Positions 1 to 9,560 of a DNA stretch of 33,872 bases are shown here, in pieces (the first letter of the stretch is position 1; every line of letters begins with the position of its first letter). The position numbers and the translations under genes were made by a program. The notes below the pieces were generated by a model. It had not been told where the DNA came from and ran no database searches. It was given only the letters and a program-made list of their open reading frames with translations. The stretch spans positions 1 through 33,872 of the forward strand of contig CAJWWA010000007.1 in the NCBI GenBank assembly GCA_913048495.1. The letters run 5' to 3'. The stretch comes from an uncultured Halieaceae bacterium (GTDB lineage Bacteria; Pseudomonadota; Gammaproteobacteria; Pseudomonadales; Halieaceae).

Positions 1-583
1 ACTTCACCTGGGGGTGGCGTTCCTGCTGGTAGCCGATGTCCCAGGCGCTCTTGGCCATGAAGACAAGGTTGCCGTCGCGGTCCTTGGCCATGTTGGCGCC
101 ATTATAGGCGACGAGATCCTTGAGCGCGGCTTCGTCGCCGCTGTAGAAGCCCCGGTAGATGTCGGCCATGCCCTCCCGGAACGCCGGTCGCAGCTGCACC
201 CAGAGCCCGTTCGGGGCGAACACCAGGTCCTGGCCGTCGACGGCGAAGCGCTGGCTGCGCAGGTCCAGGAAGAGACCGTCCCCATTGAGCCACTGCGCAA
301 AGTAGAGCCGCAGCAGTGCGTCGCCGCAGCGCTTGCGCACGCGCGGCCCGTCCACCGCCGGAAGCGGGCGAAGGCCCTCCATGGCCGGCGCCAGCACCAC
401 GCCCGGGTCCCGGGCCGCCAGCCCTTCGCGCAGTTTCTCCACGCCCGAGCCGCTGACGAAACGCCAGCTGACAGAGCGCAGGCTGCCGAGCAGGGGCTTC
501 CACTCGATCGCATCCCAGCCCCGGGCCGGCACGAAGCGGGCGAGCTGGCGCAGGTCCTCGGGAACGAAGCGGGGCAGCTGCAC
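1..583 (-). CDS. Uncharacterised protein, 3' end outside window; GTG start, absent from the supplied ORF track
   Basis: Reverse strand reads VQLPRFVPEDLRQLARFVPARGWDAIEWKPLLGSLRSVSWRFVSG...YNGANMAKDRDGNLVFMAKSAWDIGYQQERHPQVK with no stop; GTG at 583 lies 3 nt after the fumC stop. Confidence 0.6.
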   Translation of the reverse strand, partial: MQLPRFVPEDLRQLARFVPARGWDAIEWKPLLGSLRSVSWRFVSGSGVEKLREGLAARDPGVVLAPAMEGLRPLPAVDGPRVRKRCGDALLRLYFAQWLNGDGLFLDLRSQRFAVDGQDLVFAPNGLWVQLRPAFREGMADIYRGFYSGDEAALKDLVAYNGANMAKDRDGNLVFMAKSAWDIGYQQERHPQVK

Positions 584-586
584 GGC

Positions 587-1990
587 TCAGTCGTCGTTCC
601 GGCCCGTTGGCCGGGTCATGGCGTCCACGTCCACCAGCCGGTCGAAGGTGTCCCCGTCCACCGCGCCCTCGGCGAGGGCCGCCTCGCGCAGCGTCGTGCC
701 CTCGGCGTGGGCGCGCTTGGCGATGGCCGCAGCGCGATCGTAGCCGATGGCCGGCGCGAGGGCGGTAACCAGCATCAGCGACTGCTCGAGGTGCATGGCG
801 ATACGGTCCCGCTCCGGCGCCATCCCCGCGAGGCAGCGCTCGATGAAGCTGTCCGTGGCGTCCGCGAGCAGGGCGATGCTGGTGAGCACGTTGTGGATGA
901 TCACCGGCTTGAAGGTGTTGAGCTGCAGCTGCCCCTGCAGGCCCGCGGCGGTGACGGCAGCGTGGTTGCCGATGACCTGCACGCAGACCATGCCGAGCGC
1001 CTCGGCCTGCGTCGGGTTGACCTTGCCGGGCATGATCGAGGAGCCGGGCTCGTTCGCCGGCAGCCGGAGCTCGCCGATGCCGCAGCGCGGGCCGGAGGCG
1101 AGCAGGCGCACGTCGTTGGCCAGCTTGCCGAGGCTGACGGCGACGGTGTTCAGTGCCCCGGAGAGCTGCACCAGCGCGTCGTGAGCCGCGAGGGCCTCGA
1201 ACTTGTTCGGCGCCGAGCGGAAGGGCAGCCCGCTTTCCTCCGCGACGAGGGCGGCGAAGCGCTCGGCGAAGCCGGCCGGGCAGTTGAGGCCCGTGCCGAC
1301 CGCGGTGCCGCCCTGGGCAAGCGCGTAGACATCGTCCAGGGCCGCCTCGATACGCCGGCGCCCGAGCGCGGCCTGGGCCGCGAAGGCGGAGAACTCCTGC
1401 CCCAGGGTGAGGGGCGTGGCGTCCTGCAGGTGCGTGCGACCGATCTTGTTGATCCCCTCCCAGGCGCCGGCGTGGCCGGCGAGGGCCTGCTCGAGTCGCG
1501 CGAGGGTCGGCAGCAGGCGCCCGTGCGCCTCGCCGGCCGCGGCGATATGCATGGCCGTGGGGAAGGTGTCGTTCGAGGACTGGCCCCGATTGACGTGGTC
1601 GTTCGGGTGCACCGGGTCGCGGCTGCCCAGCGTGCCGCCGAGGAGCTCGCAGGCGCGGTTGGCGATGACCTCGTTGGCGTTCATATTCGACTGGGTGCCG
1701 GAGCCGGTCTGCCACACCGGCAGCGGGAAGTGGTCGTCCCAGCGCCCGTCCATTACCTCGCGGGCGGCGCGGGCGATGGCGTCCGCGATGTCGGCGGGCA
1801 GCTCGTCGAGCTCGCCGTTGCAGCGCGCCGCGCAGTACTTCACCAGGCCGAGGGCGCGGATCAGCGGCAGCGGCATGCGCTGGTCGCCGATGGGAAAGTT
1901 GCCGAGGGCGCGCTGCGTCTGCGCGCCCCAGTAGCGGTCCGCCGGTACCGGCACCGTGCCGAGGGCGTCCTGTTCCTCGCGGGTGTTCAC
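587..1990 (-). CDS. fumC: Class II fumarate hydratase
   Basis: Full-length 467 aa; [37 protein letters not shown] and [13 protein letters not shown] signatures; GTG start overlapping the upstream stop (GTGA). Confidence 0.97.
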   Translation of the reverse strand: MNTREEQDALGTVPVPADRYWGAQTQRALGNFPIGDQRMPLPLIRALGLVKYCAARCNGELDELPADIADAIARAAREVMDGRWDDHFPLPVWQTGSGTQSNMNANEVIANRACELLGGTLGSRDPVHPNDHVNRGQSSNDTFPTAMHIAAAGEAHGRLLPTLARLEQALAGHAGAWEGINKIGRTHLQDATPLTLGQEFSAFAAQAALGRRRIEAALDDVYALAQGGTAVGTGLNCPAGFAERFAALVAEESGLPFRSAPNKFEALAAHDALVQLSGALNTVAVSLGKLANDVRLLASGPRCGIGELRLPANEPGSSIMPGKVNPTQAEALGMVCVQVIGNHAAVTAAGLQGQLQLNTFKPVIIHNVLTSIALLADATDSFIERCLAGMAPERDRIAMHLEQSLMLVTALAPAIGYDRAAAIAKRAHAEGTTLREAALAEGAVDGDTFDRLVDVDAMTRPTGRNDD

Positions 1991-2421
1991 AGCGAGGCGT
2001 TGCCGAGGACCCGGCGCAGGGCGTGCTGGAAGGTCTGCATCAGCGCGGCGGTGGATATGCCGACCATGAGAATGCCGTTGATGGACTCGAGGGGGCCGAG
2101 CAGCGCGTGCCGTTCGGACATGACGATATCACCGTAGCCGAGGGTCGCGAAGTTCACGGCTGAATGGTAGACGGCCATCGAGAATTCGTCGAATTCGCCG
2201 ATGAACAGGAACAGCGCCGCCCAGGCGGCGACCTGGGCGAGATTGCCGAAGATCAGGATCAGCATTACCACGGTGAGGATCTTCAAGGCCGAACCCAGCG
2301 CGTGGTCGCGGATGTTGACCTGCCGGTTGACGTAGAAGCGCAGGGCAAACACCACCAGCGTTGACTGGAGGATCAGGCAGACGGCCATCACGGGCACGCC
2401 GAGGAGCAGGTTCAGGAGCAC
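1987..2421 (-). CDS. Small two-TM ion channel domain protein (Ion_trans_2-like)
   Basis: [31 protein letters not shown]...[50 protein letters not shown] resembles the K+ channel filter. Probable GTG start at 2421; the longer track ORF is out-of-frame shadow upstream of this. Confidence 0.75.
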   Translation of the reverse strand: MLLNLLLGVPVMAVCLILQSTLVVFALRFYVNRQVNIRDHALGSALKILTVVMLILIFGNLAQVAAWAALFLFIGEFDEFSMAVYHSAVNFATLGYGDIVMSERHALLGPLESINGILMVGISTAALMQTFQHALRRVLGNASL

Positions 2422-3455
2422 GGTAAGGCCTCCGGGGTGCGGGTGGGCGCGGCGCGGCGCCGCTCGCGCCAGCGCTCGAGCGCGGCCATAGCCAGTATGG
2501 CGTAGCCGGTGACGCCGATAAACAGCGCCATGCGCAGGGCGAAGGCCTGGTAGACGTCCTTGCCCGCGGCGCTGTCCTGCACCGCCGAGCCGAGCAGGAT
2601 GAGCATCGTCACGAGGGCGTTCACCCACCAGGACGGGCCGTGGCGGGTCGGCGCCAGCCCGTACAGGCGGTAGCCCGTGCAGGCGGTGAACACCGCTGTC
2701 CAGAGCGCGAAGAACCACAGGGTCGGGGCGAGGCCGAGGAGCATCCAGAACAGGACGGCCCCGGCGCCGCCGGCGAGAGTAGAGCCCAGCAGCTCCCGCG
2801 TTGCCGCGCGGGTGCTGACGGTGGAAGCCTCCCGCGACAGCAGCAGTGACTTCATGGCCACGGGCAGGTAGAAGGTCGGGTCGAGGAGCAGCAGCCCGAC
2901 CGGCGGCACCATGAACAGCGTCGCGCGCAGGGCGATCCACTGGCTGTCGGCGAGCGCCGGGGCTGGCGGGGGTGCCGGCGCCGGCCCCGTGGCGGGAAAG
3001 AATGCGAAGGCGACGGCCTGGCAGAGCAGGGCGACGCCCATGGCCAGGACCATGGCCTGGATGAGCGTGGCGGCGAGACCCGGGTCCACCGCGGCAATGG
3101 CCGGGATCACCGCGCAGCCGATGGCAAGCAGCACACCGGCGGGCGCCTTGCCCTCGCTGGTGGCGATGCGGGTGCTGAGATAGATACCCGCGGCCATCAG
3201 CGCGAGGCCGGTGGCGGGGTAGGCGCTGGCGAGCGGGCCGAGGATCACGCCGATGCCGAGGGTCAGCGCCAGGGCCAGCAGGATGGCGACGATGCGCTTC
3301 GCACCGGGAGCCTCGCTGGCGCCGCTGGTCAGGAACACGGCGAAGAGCGCGGCGAGGAAGGGCAGCGGCAGCGCCAGGCCGTAGCCCGCGGCGATGGCAA
3401 GCGCCGTTGCCGCGGCGAGGCGGTGACTGCGGCGGCGGGCTTCCAGCGGATCCAT
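2412..3455 (-). CDS. DUF2955/FUSC-like inner-membrane protein of an efflux system
   Basis: Multi-TM 347 aa protein directly after an HlyD-type adaptor gene; typical DUF2955 size and context. Confidence 0.75.
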   Translation of the reverse strand: MDPLEARRRSHRLAAATALAIAAGYGLALPLPFLAALFAVFLTSGASEAPGAKRIVAILLALALTLGIGVILGPLASAYPATGLALMAAGIYLSTRIATSEGKAPAGVLLAIGCAVIPAIAAVDPGLAATLIQAMVLAMGVALLCQAVAFAFFPATGPAPAPPPAPALADSQWIALRATLFMVPPVGLLLLDPTFYLPVAMKSLLLSREASTVSTRAATRELLGSTLAGGAGAVLFWMLLGLAPTLWFFALWTAVFTACTGYRLYGLAPTRHGPSWWVNALVTMLILLGSAVQDSAAGKDVYQAFALRMALFIGVTGYAILAMAALERWRERRRAAPTRTPEALPCS

Positions 3456-4591
3456 CAGTAGGCGTAGGAGAGCAGGCTGGCGAGGCGGATGTAGAGCTTG
3501 CCGAGGGGCGCGAGCAGTCCCGAGCCCTCGCCGTAGGCGATCACCGACGCCTGGCCGCCGACCAGGAGTTGTGTGCGGAACTCGGCGGGCAGCGGCTCGT
3601 CGAAGGCGACCTGCACGGGGAAGCGTTGCGCCGGGCGCAGCCAGTCGCGGCTCGAGCGCACCGTGGGCAGGTTACCGGCCTGTGCATCGCGGCTGCCGCT
3701 GACACCCCGGCCGATGCCGCGGATACGCCCCGGGTAGACGCGCCCGGGCAGCACGTCGAGAACGACCTCCACCGGCGTGCCCGGGGCCAGGTGCCCGAGG
3801 TTGTTCTCGGTGAAGGCGGCGTCGATCCACAGGTCGTTGAGGGCGATGAGCGTGAGCACCGGGTTGCCGGTGCCGGCGAACTGGCCGACCTCGGTCCGCA
3901 GGTCGGTCACGAAGCCGTCGCTTTCGGCGACCACGGTGGTATTGGCGAGGTCGAGCTCCGCCTTCGCGACCCGGGCCCTGGCCGCCGCGAGCTGGGTGTT
4001 GTCCTCGCCCGGGCCGCCCATGGCGTCGATGGCCCGCTGGATCTCGGACTGTGCCGCGGCCACCTGGGCCCTGGCCGCCTCGAGGCTCGCCTCGGAGATC
4101 TCCAGCCGGCGCAGCGACACCGTCCCCGGGTCCTCTTCGCGCAGCCGCCGCAGCCGCTGCGTGTCCTTTTCCGCCTTCTCCCGGTTGGCCTCGGCGGCGC
4201 GCAGGTTGGCCCGGGCGGTGGTGACCGCCGCCTCCCCTGCGCGCACCTGCTGGCGCACGTTGGCGAGGTCGGCCCGCGCGCCCTCGGCGGCGATCGCGTA
4301 CTGGCTGTCGTCGATGCGAAAGAGCGCCTGCCCCTCGCTCACGCGCTCGTTGTTGCCGACCAGTACGGCGGTGACCTTGCCGGCCACCTTGGGGGCGACC
4401 CCGACCACGTAGGCCTCTACCCGCGCCTGGCTGGTGTAGGGCGTGTAGCGGTCCGCCAGCAGGTACCAGCCCAGGCTCACGAGGATGAAGGCGAGGAGCA
4501 GCAGGCCGCCGCGGCGCCCGGCCGGGGGCGGGGCCGACTCCCGGGGCTCTTCGGGGGGTGCTTCCGGCGCCGGCGTGTCGGGCTCGGTCAT
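3455..4591 (-). CDS. HlyD/EmrA-family periplasmic adaptor subunit
   Basis: N-terminal TM then YTSQARVEAYVVGVAPKVAGKVTAVLVGNNERVSEGQALFRIDDSQY lipoyl-like domain and coiled coil. Confidence 0.92.
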   Translation of the reverse strand: MTEPDTPAPEAPPEEPRESAPPPAGRRGGLLLLAFILVSLGWYLLADRYTPYTSQARVEAYVVGVAPKVAGKVTAVLVGNNERVSEGQALFRIDDSQYAIAAEGARADLANVRQQVRAGEAAVTTARANLRAAEANREKAEKDTQRLRRLREEDPGTVSLRRLEISEASLEAARAQVAAAQSEIQRAIDAMGGPGEDNTQLAAARARVAKAELDLANTTVVAESDGFVTDLRTEVGQFAGTGNPVLTLIALNDLWIDAAFTENNLGHLAPGTPVEVVLDVLPGRVYPGRIRGIGRGVSGSRDAQAGNLPTVRSSRDWLRPAQRFPVQVAFDEPLPAEFRTQLLVGGQASVIAYGEGSGLLAPLGKLYIRLASLLSYAY

Positions 4592-4600
4592 GGCGTCATC

Positions 4601-6124
4601 CTATTCATGGTGGGCCGGCGGGTCCGCCGGCGCCGCGTCGAGGAGGTTGTCCCAGGCGCCGCGGGCCCGCAGCTGCTCCCGGGTCTCCGCGGGCAGCAGG
4701 GTTTCGGCCGTGGCGGGCTCCCAGCCGCCGCCGAGGGCGGCGTAGAGCTGGATGACCGCCTGCAGGTGGTCGCCCTGGTTGCTGATGGCGCGGTCCGCCT
4801 GCGCGGCGAGGGCGCGCTGCGCGTCGAGGACCCGCTGGAAACCGGAGTAGCCTTCCTGGTAGCGGCGCGTGGCCAGCGCGAGGGAGCGCTCGGCGGCGTC
4901 GAGGGAGGCGTCGAGGTCGCCCTGGCGCTCGGCGGTCTTCACCAACTGCACGGCCGCGTCGTCGATTTCCCGGGCCGCCGTGAGCACCGCCGCCCGGTAG
5001 CCCTCGAGGGCCTGCTGCAGCCGCGCATCCTCCACGCGCACCGCATTCTCGAGGCGGCCGTAGTTGAGGATGTTCCAGCGCAGCGTGGGGCCGGCGGCGA
5101 GCACCGTGCGGTCCGGCGACAGCGCGAGGGAGCTGCCGGACCAGCCGACGCTGCCGGCCAGGCCGATCGCCGGGTAGAGATCCGCGGCGGCGATGCCGAT
5201 ACGTGCGCTCTGCGCCGCGGCCTGCCAGGCGGCCGTGCGCACGTCCGGGCGGCGGGCGAGGAGCTGCGCCGGCAGCGCCGGGATGGCCTCCGGGGCGACG
5301 GCCGGCAGGCTGTCGTCGATGGTCTCGAGGCCCGGGATGTCCCCCGGCGGGCGGCCGAGGAGCGCGGCCAGCGCGTTGCGCTGGCGGGCGAGGGCGATCT
5401 CCAGGCTGGGTATGCCGGCCCGCGTGCCGAGGTACTGCACTTTCGCCTGCTGCAGGTCGAGCTCGGAGGTCTGCCCCTCGTCGTAGAGACGTGTCGTGAT
5501 CTCGAGGCTGCGCGCCTGCACGCGGACGTTCTCCCGGGCCACGCGGATGCGGCGCAGCGTGGTCTTGTAGTCGTAGTAGCGCGCGGCGACCTCTGCCGTC
5601 AGCAGCAGCTGGGCGTCGCGCTGGGCGGTGATCGAGGCGAAACTCGCCGCCTCGGCCGACTCCACGGCGCGGCGGAACCGGCCCCAGAAGTCGAGCTCCC
5701 AGGCCAGGGAAAGACCCAGGCTGGCACTGGTGTCGCTGCGGTCCGGTGACAGGCCCGAGCTGTCGTCCACGCCGGCGATCGAGGCGCTGCCCTCGATGCG
5801 CTGCAGCTGCGGGTAGCGGCTGCCGCTGGCGATGCCGAGGGCGGCGCGGGCCTCGAGGACGCGCAGGCCCGCCGTGCGCAGCCCCGGGTTGTCGCGGTGG
5901 GCGAGGGCCAGGAGCGACGCCAGCTGCGGGTCCTCGAAGCGGGTCCACCAGCGGGCAAGGCTGTCCTCGAAGGCGGGGTCGCTGCCGTCCACCTGCCCGT
6001 AGAGCGACGGCTGCCAGGCCGCCAGCCAGTCGACCTCGGGCTCCCGGAAGTCGGGGCCCAGTGGCGCGCAGGCGGCAGTGGTCAGAAGTGCCAGCGCGAG
6101 CGTCAGCTGCCGGGCGAGACGCAT
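4601..6124 (-). CDS. NodT-family outer-membrane efflux lipoprotein
   Basis: MRLARQLTLALALLTTAACAPLGPDFREPEV lipobox; outer membrane efflux repeats. Start trimmed from the track ORF. Confidence 0.92.
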   Translation of the reverse strand: MRLARQLTLALALLTTAACAPLGPDFREPEVDWLAAWQPSLYGQVDGSDPAFEDSLARWWTRFEDPQLASLLALAHRDNPGLRTAGLRVLEARAALGIASGSRYPQLQRIEGSASIAGVDDSSGLSPDRSDTSASLGLSLAWELDFWGRFRRAVESAEAASFASITAQRDAQLLLTAEVAARYYDYKTTLRRIRVARENVRVQARSLEITTRLYDEGQTSELDLQQAKVQYLGTRAGIPSLEIALARQRNALAALLGRPPGDIPGLETIDDSLPAVAPEAIPALPAQLLARRPDVRTAAWQAAAQSARIGIAAADLYPAIGLAGSVGWSGSSLALSPDRTVLAAGPTLRWNILNYGRLENAVRVEDARLQQALEGYRAAVLTAAREIDDAAVQLVKTAERQGDLDASLDAAERSLALATRRYQEGYSGFQRVLDAQRALAAQADRAISNQGDHLQAVIQLYAALGGGWEPATAETLLPAETREQLRARGAWDNLLDAAPADPPAHHE

Positions 6125-6134
6125 GGTCGGCGGG

Positions 6135-7241
6135 TCAGGCGCCGTCCTGGCCGGCCGCAGGCCCGGGCTCGGCCGCCGGTGGCGGCGCCGTCCGGTCGAC
6201 CCACGCCATGAGCAGCTGGTAGCCCATGGCGAGCAGGACGGCGCCGGTAAACAGGCCCATGAGGCCGCTGCTGACCATGCCGCCCAGGGCGCCGAGCAGG
6301 ATGACCGGCATGGGCGCGTCGACACCGCGGCCGAGGAGCATCGGCTTGAGGACGTTGTCCGCGAGCCCCGCCAGGAAGAAGTAGACCGTGAATACCGTGT
6401 TCGCGACGGTGCCGTGATCGCTGCCGAGCCAGAGCCAGGCGATGGCCGGCAGGGTGAAGATGAGCGCGGGAATCTGCACGATGCCGAGGATCAGCGCGGC
6501 CAGGGCGAGCAGCCCGGCCGCGGGGACGTCGGCGAGCAGGAAGCCGACCCCGAAGAGCACGGCCTGGATGAAGGCCACGCCGACCACGCCGGCCGCGACC
6601 GAGCGGGTGGTGGCCACGGCCAGGGTGTGCAGCCGCGTGCCGCGCTCCTCCCCGGCGGCACGGCAGCAGAGACGCTGCAGGGCGCCCGTGCCGCTGTCGG
6701 CATAGGCCATCATGACGCCGGCAATGATGAAAGCGCCGGTGAAGAACAGCAGTGTCGCCACGGAGCTGCCGGCCGCCCCCATGGCCCAGCGCGCGATGCT
6801 GCGCAGCTGCTCGCGGTGCTCGGCGAAAAAGTCGGAGAAATCGGCGGCGGCCTCGGTCCAGGCGGCATGGAGCTCCGGGCCGATCACGGGCCAGCCGGCG
6901 ACTGCATCCCGCGGCGCCGGAACCGCGAGGGTGCCCGCCTCGAAGGCGCGGTAGCCGTCGACCACGTCGCCCGCGAGCGAGATCGTCAGCAGCACCGTCG
7001 GTGTGCCGATGAGGGCGAGTATGGCCAGCACGAGCAGCGTCGCGGCGCGCCCCCGGCCGCCGCCGATAGCGCCGGCGAGGCGCCGGTTCAGCGGGTTCAG
7101 GGTGACCGCGAGGATCAGCGCCCAGAGCAGCAGGTTGGCGAAGGGCGAGAGGATGTACGCGCAGGCGTAGGCGAGGAGGGCGAGCAGCGCAACCTGCACC
7201 ACCGTTTCGATGACCGGACCGCCGCGGTGCTCCGTGGTCAT
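6135..7241 (-). CDS. AI-2E transporter (PerM) family membrane protein
   Basis: MTTEHRGGPVIETVVQVALLALLAYACAYILSPFANLLLWALILAVTLNPL, GIVQIPALIFTLPAIAWLW, LLGALGGMVSSGLMGLFTGAVLLAMGYQLL. Confidence 0.85.
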   Translation of the reverse strand: MTTEHRGGPVIETVVQVALLALLAYACAYILSPFANLLLWALILAVTLNPLNRRLAGAIGGGRGRAATLLVLAILALIGTPTVLLTISLAGDVVDGYRAFEAGTLAVPAPRDAVAGWPVIGPELHAAWTEAAADFSDFFAEHREQLRSIARWAMGAAGSSVATLLFFTGAFIIAGVMMAYADSGTGALQRLCCRAAGEERGTRLHTLAVATTRSVAAGVVGVAFIQAVLFGVGFLLADVPAAGLLALAALILGIVQIPALIFTLPAIAWLWLGSDHGTVANTVFTVYFFLAGLADNVLKPMLLGRGVDAPMPVILLGALGGMVSSGLMGLFTGAVLLAMGYQLLMAWVDRTAPPPAAEPGPAAGQDGA

Positions 7242-7428
7242 GGCGTGCTCCCCTTTATTGATTCTCGACGGGTTCTGTTTTCCGGGCCGCGTGCGACCGA
7301 TCGTTCCGCCCCGGCGGATAGTAGCACGGCACCGGGGCGCGGTTTCGCGTGCCCCGCGCGGTCTGTTAGGGTGACTGGATGCCTGGTAATGACGCCGGGT
7401 CCACAGCCAAGCCCGGAGGAGGCACAGC

Positions 7429-7857
7429 ATGAAACAGGCACAGGCGGGTGATACCGTGCGCATCCACTACAGCGGCACGCTCAACGACGGCACGCAGTTC
7501 GATACCTCGGAGGGCAGCGATCCCCTCGAGTTCGCCGTCGGCAGCGGCATGGTCATCGCCGGCTTCGACAAGGCCGTCGAGGGCATGGCCGTCGGCGAGA
7601 GCAAGTCCGTGAAGATCCCGCCGGAGGAGGCCTACGGCCCCCGGCACGAGCAGCTCGTGCAGGAAGTGCCGAAGAGCGCGCTGCCGGACGACATCGCCCC
7701 GGCGGTGGGCATGCAGCTGCAGGGCAAGAGCGCCGACGGCCAGGTCATGAACCTCGTCGTCACCGACGTGGGCGAAGCGGAAATCACCGTGGATGCCAAT
7801 CACCCGCTGGCCGGTGAGGAGCTGACCTTCGACATCGAGCTGGTCGAGATCGTCTGA
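7429..7857 (+). CDS. FKBP-type peptidyl-prolyl cis-trans isomerase (SlyD/FkpB-like)
   Basis: VRIHYSGTLNDGTQFDTSEGSDPLEFAVGSGMVIAGFDKAVEGMAVGESKSVKIPPEEAYG; RBS GGAGG upstream. Confidence 0.95.
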   Translation: MKQAQAGDTVRIHYSGTLNDGTQFDTSEGSDPLEFAVGSGMVIAGFDKAVEGMAVGESKSVKIPPEEAYGPRHEQLVQEVPKSALPDDIAPAVGMQLQGKSADGQVMNLVVTDVGEAEITVDANHPLAGEELTFDIELVEIV

Positions 7858-7865
7858 TGCCGCAC

Positions 7866-7897
7866 GCCGCCCGCGAGCGTGGCGGCCTGCCCAGGCC
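7866..7897. terminator. Overlapping inverted repeats between convergent genes, possible bidirectional terminator
   Basis: GCCGCC-N9-GGCGGC (7866-7886) overlapping GGCCT-GCCC-AGGCC (7884-7897); no T tract. Confidence 0.3.
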
Positions 7898-8848
7898 CTA
7901 ACCGGCCTGAACGACGACCGCGCGGAGCACGGCGCCGTAGGAGCGGGTATCGGGCACGCCCTCGAGCGCGCCCCGCTCGCGCAGCAGGCGGTGCAAGCGC
8001 CGCAGCCGGTAGCAGGGCACGCCGGGCAGCAGGTGATGCTCGAGGTGGAAGTTCACGCCGTTCGGCGCGAGCAGCCAGCGCTGCCACCAGGGCGCGTCGA
8101 CGGTCCGGGTATTTTTTCGCGGGTCCGGGTGATAGAGGTCCGGAACGGCGGCGTGCTCCGCGATCTGCCGCAGGCGTATGACCAGCATGAAGGTGGTGAG
8201 AAAACTGCCCAGCCAGGCGGCATAGAGCCACGGCATCCCGGCGAGGACGCTGCACGTAAGGAGCACGGCCTGCACCAGCAGCATCTGCCGGAAAGGCCGG
8301 GTGCCCGACCGGCTGGCCCCGGCGGTCACCCCGCCCGCGGCGCCGCGGGCTACGAAACCGAGCAGCCTGAGCCCGGTGCGCCCGCTGAGGTCGCGCAGCA
8401 CCTTGCGGCGGAAGCTGGCGCGGTCCACCGGGTAGGCGGCGTAGTTGGGCAGGTCCGGATCGTCGCGCGTGCCGGCCATGCGGTGGTGCTCCCGGTGGCC
8501 GGCGGCGTAGCTGGGCAGGTCATTGAATAGCGGCAGGGCGCAGCACCACTGGCCGATCCAGCGGTTGAGGCGGGCGCTGGCAAACAGGGTGCCGTGCCCG
8601 GCCTCGTGCATGAGCACCGCGAGCCCGAGCTGCCGTCCGGGCAGGAGCAACAGCGCGAGCAGGAAAGTCAGTGGCCCCGGGGCCAGGGCGAGGGGCGCGA
8701 GCACGGCGGCGATCGTCGCCCAGTTGCCGGCCACGAGCAGCCAGGCGCGCAGGTTGCTGCGCCGGCGGAGGCCGGCCAGTTCCTCCGGCCTGAGGTGGCA
8801 TCGCGGGTCAAACACAGCCGCCTCGGCTGCAGCTCTACCGACCGTCAT
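7898..8848 (-). CDS. Fatty acid desaturase family protein
   Basis: HEAGHGTLF, HREHH, FHLEHHLLPGVP histidine boxes; ATG at 8848 (MTVGRAAAEA) preferred to the upstream TTG at 8866. Confidence 0.9.
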   Translation of the reverse strand: MTVGRAAAEAAVFDPRCHLRPEELAGLRRRSNLRAWLLVAGNWATIAAVLAPLALAPGPLTFLLALLLLPGRQLGLAVLMHEAGHGTLFASARLNRWIGQWCCALPLFNDLPSYAAGHREHHRMAGTRDDPDLPNYAAYPVDRASFRRKVLRDLSGRTGLRLLGFVARGAAGGVTAGASRSGTRPFRQMLLVQAVLLTCSVLAGMPWLYAAWLGSFLTTFMLVIRLRQIAEHAAVPDLYHPDPRKNTRTVDAPWWQRWLLAPNGVNFHLEHHLLPGVPCYRLRRLHRLLRERGALEGVPDTRSYGAVLRAVVVQAG

Positions 8849-9242
8849 GTATCGGGAGTTCCTCAATCCTGCCGTCGGGCCATTGTTTCTGAGCGGGCGA
8901 CTCCCGTGTCGCAGGGGGCCTGTGCTGCCAGCGCTGCCACCTGCCGTGGCGTCGCCCGGGACGCTTGCGAAAATGATACCCTTTCTACATTCTTCCGGTC
9001 GATTGCGTACCGGGGGCGCGTGCGCCAGCGGGGTCGACGGCCTGAGCAGATACCCTGGAGGGGCATTCCAGGCTGCTCTCTGCTAGTCTCTTTCTGCAAT
9101 CCGATTCAGAATGGTGAGGCCACTTGCCGGTGGGGCGATGGGCGACAGCAGACTACCCTTTTCTCTGGAGACGCAACGGTCTCGCCGACTATTGCCCGGG
9201 CGCAGGTGCACCGTTCCGGCTTTGGCTGGTGGGTACGGCTGA

Positions 9243-9557
9243 ATGATCCGCCTGACCGTTCTCTACAACCTGCCAGCAGGCGCCGATGAGGCAGAGTACC
9301 TGGCCTGGCGCCGCGCAAACCACGCGGATTATGTCAACGGAATGCCGGGCGTACTGAGGAGCGACTTTGCCCGGGTAGAATCCATCTCGCCCTCTTCAAG
9401 CGTGCCCGCTTACCGCTTTCAGACTACGGTCGACTGGCCCGACTACGATAGCTACGCCGCGGCCTTCCTCAACGAACAGGCGCAGGCAGACCTCAGGAAA
9501 AATCTCGAGCGCCTGGGCGACTACCTGTTCGTCGTGTCGGAGATCCTGAACGACTGA
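9243..9557 (+). CDS. EthD-like (dimeric alpha-beta barrel) small protein
   Basis: MIRLTVLYNLPAGADEAEYLAWRRANHADYVNGMPGVLRSDFARV; size and pattern of EthD-family proteins. Confidence 0.75.
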   Translation: MIRLTVLYNLPAGADEAEYLAWRRANHADYVNGMPGVLRSDFARVESISPSSSVPAYRFQTTVDWPDYDSYAAAFLNEQAQADLRKNLERLGDYLFVVSEILND

Positions 9558-9560
9558 TTG

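Noticed and set aside
102-1715. 537-aa minus-strand ORF
   Set aside because: Out-of-frame reading of fumC (Arg/Pro/Gly-rich)
14-2137. 707-aa plus-strand ORF
   Set aside because: Antisense to fumC and the channel gene; Arg/Gly/Ala/His-rich low-information translation typical of GC-rich shadow frames
3407-5749. 780-aa plus-strand ORF
   Set aside because: Antisense to well-supported HlyD and NodT-family genes; composition is that of a shadow ORF
9168-9183. GAGAC-GCAACG-GTCTC hairpin upstream of the EthD-like gene as a riboswitch
   Set aside because: Only 5-bp stem; leader does not match any riboswitch class I know
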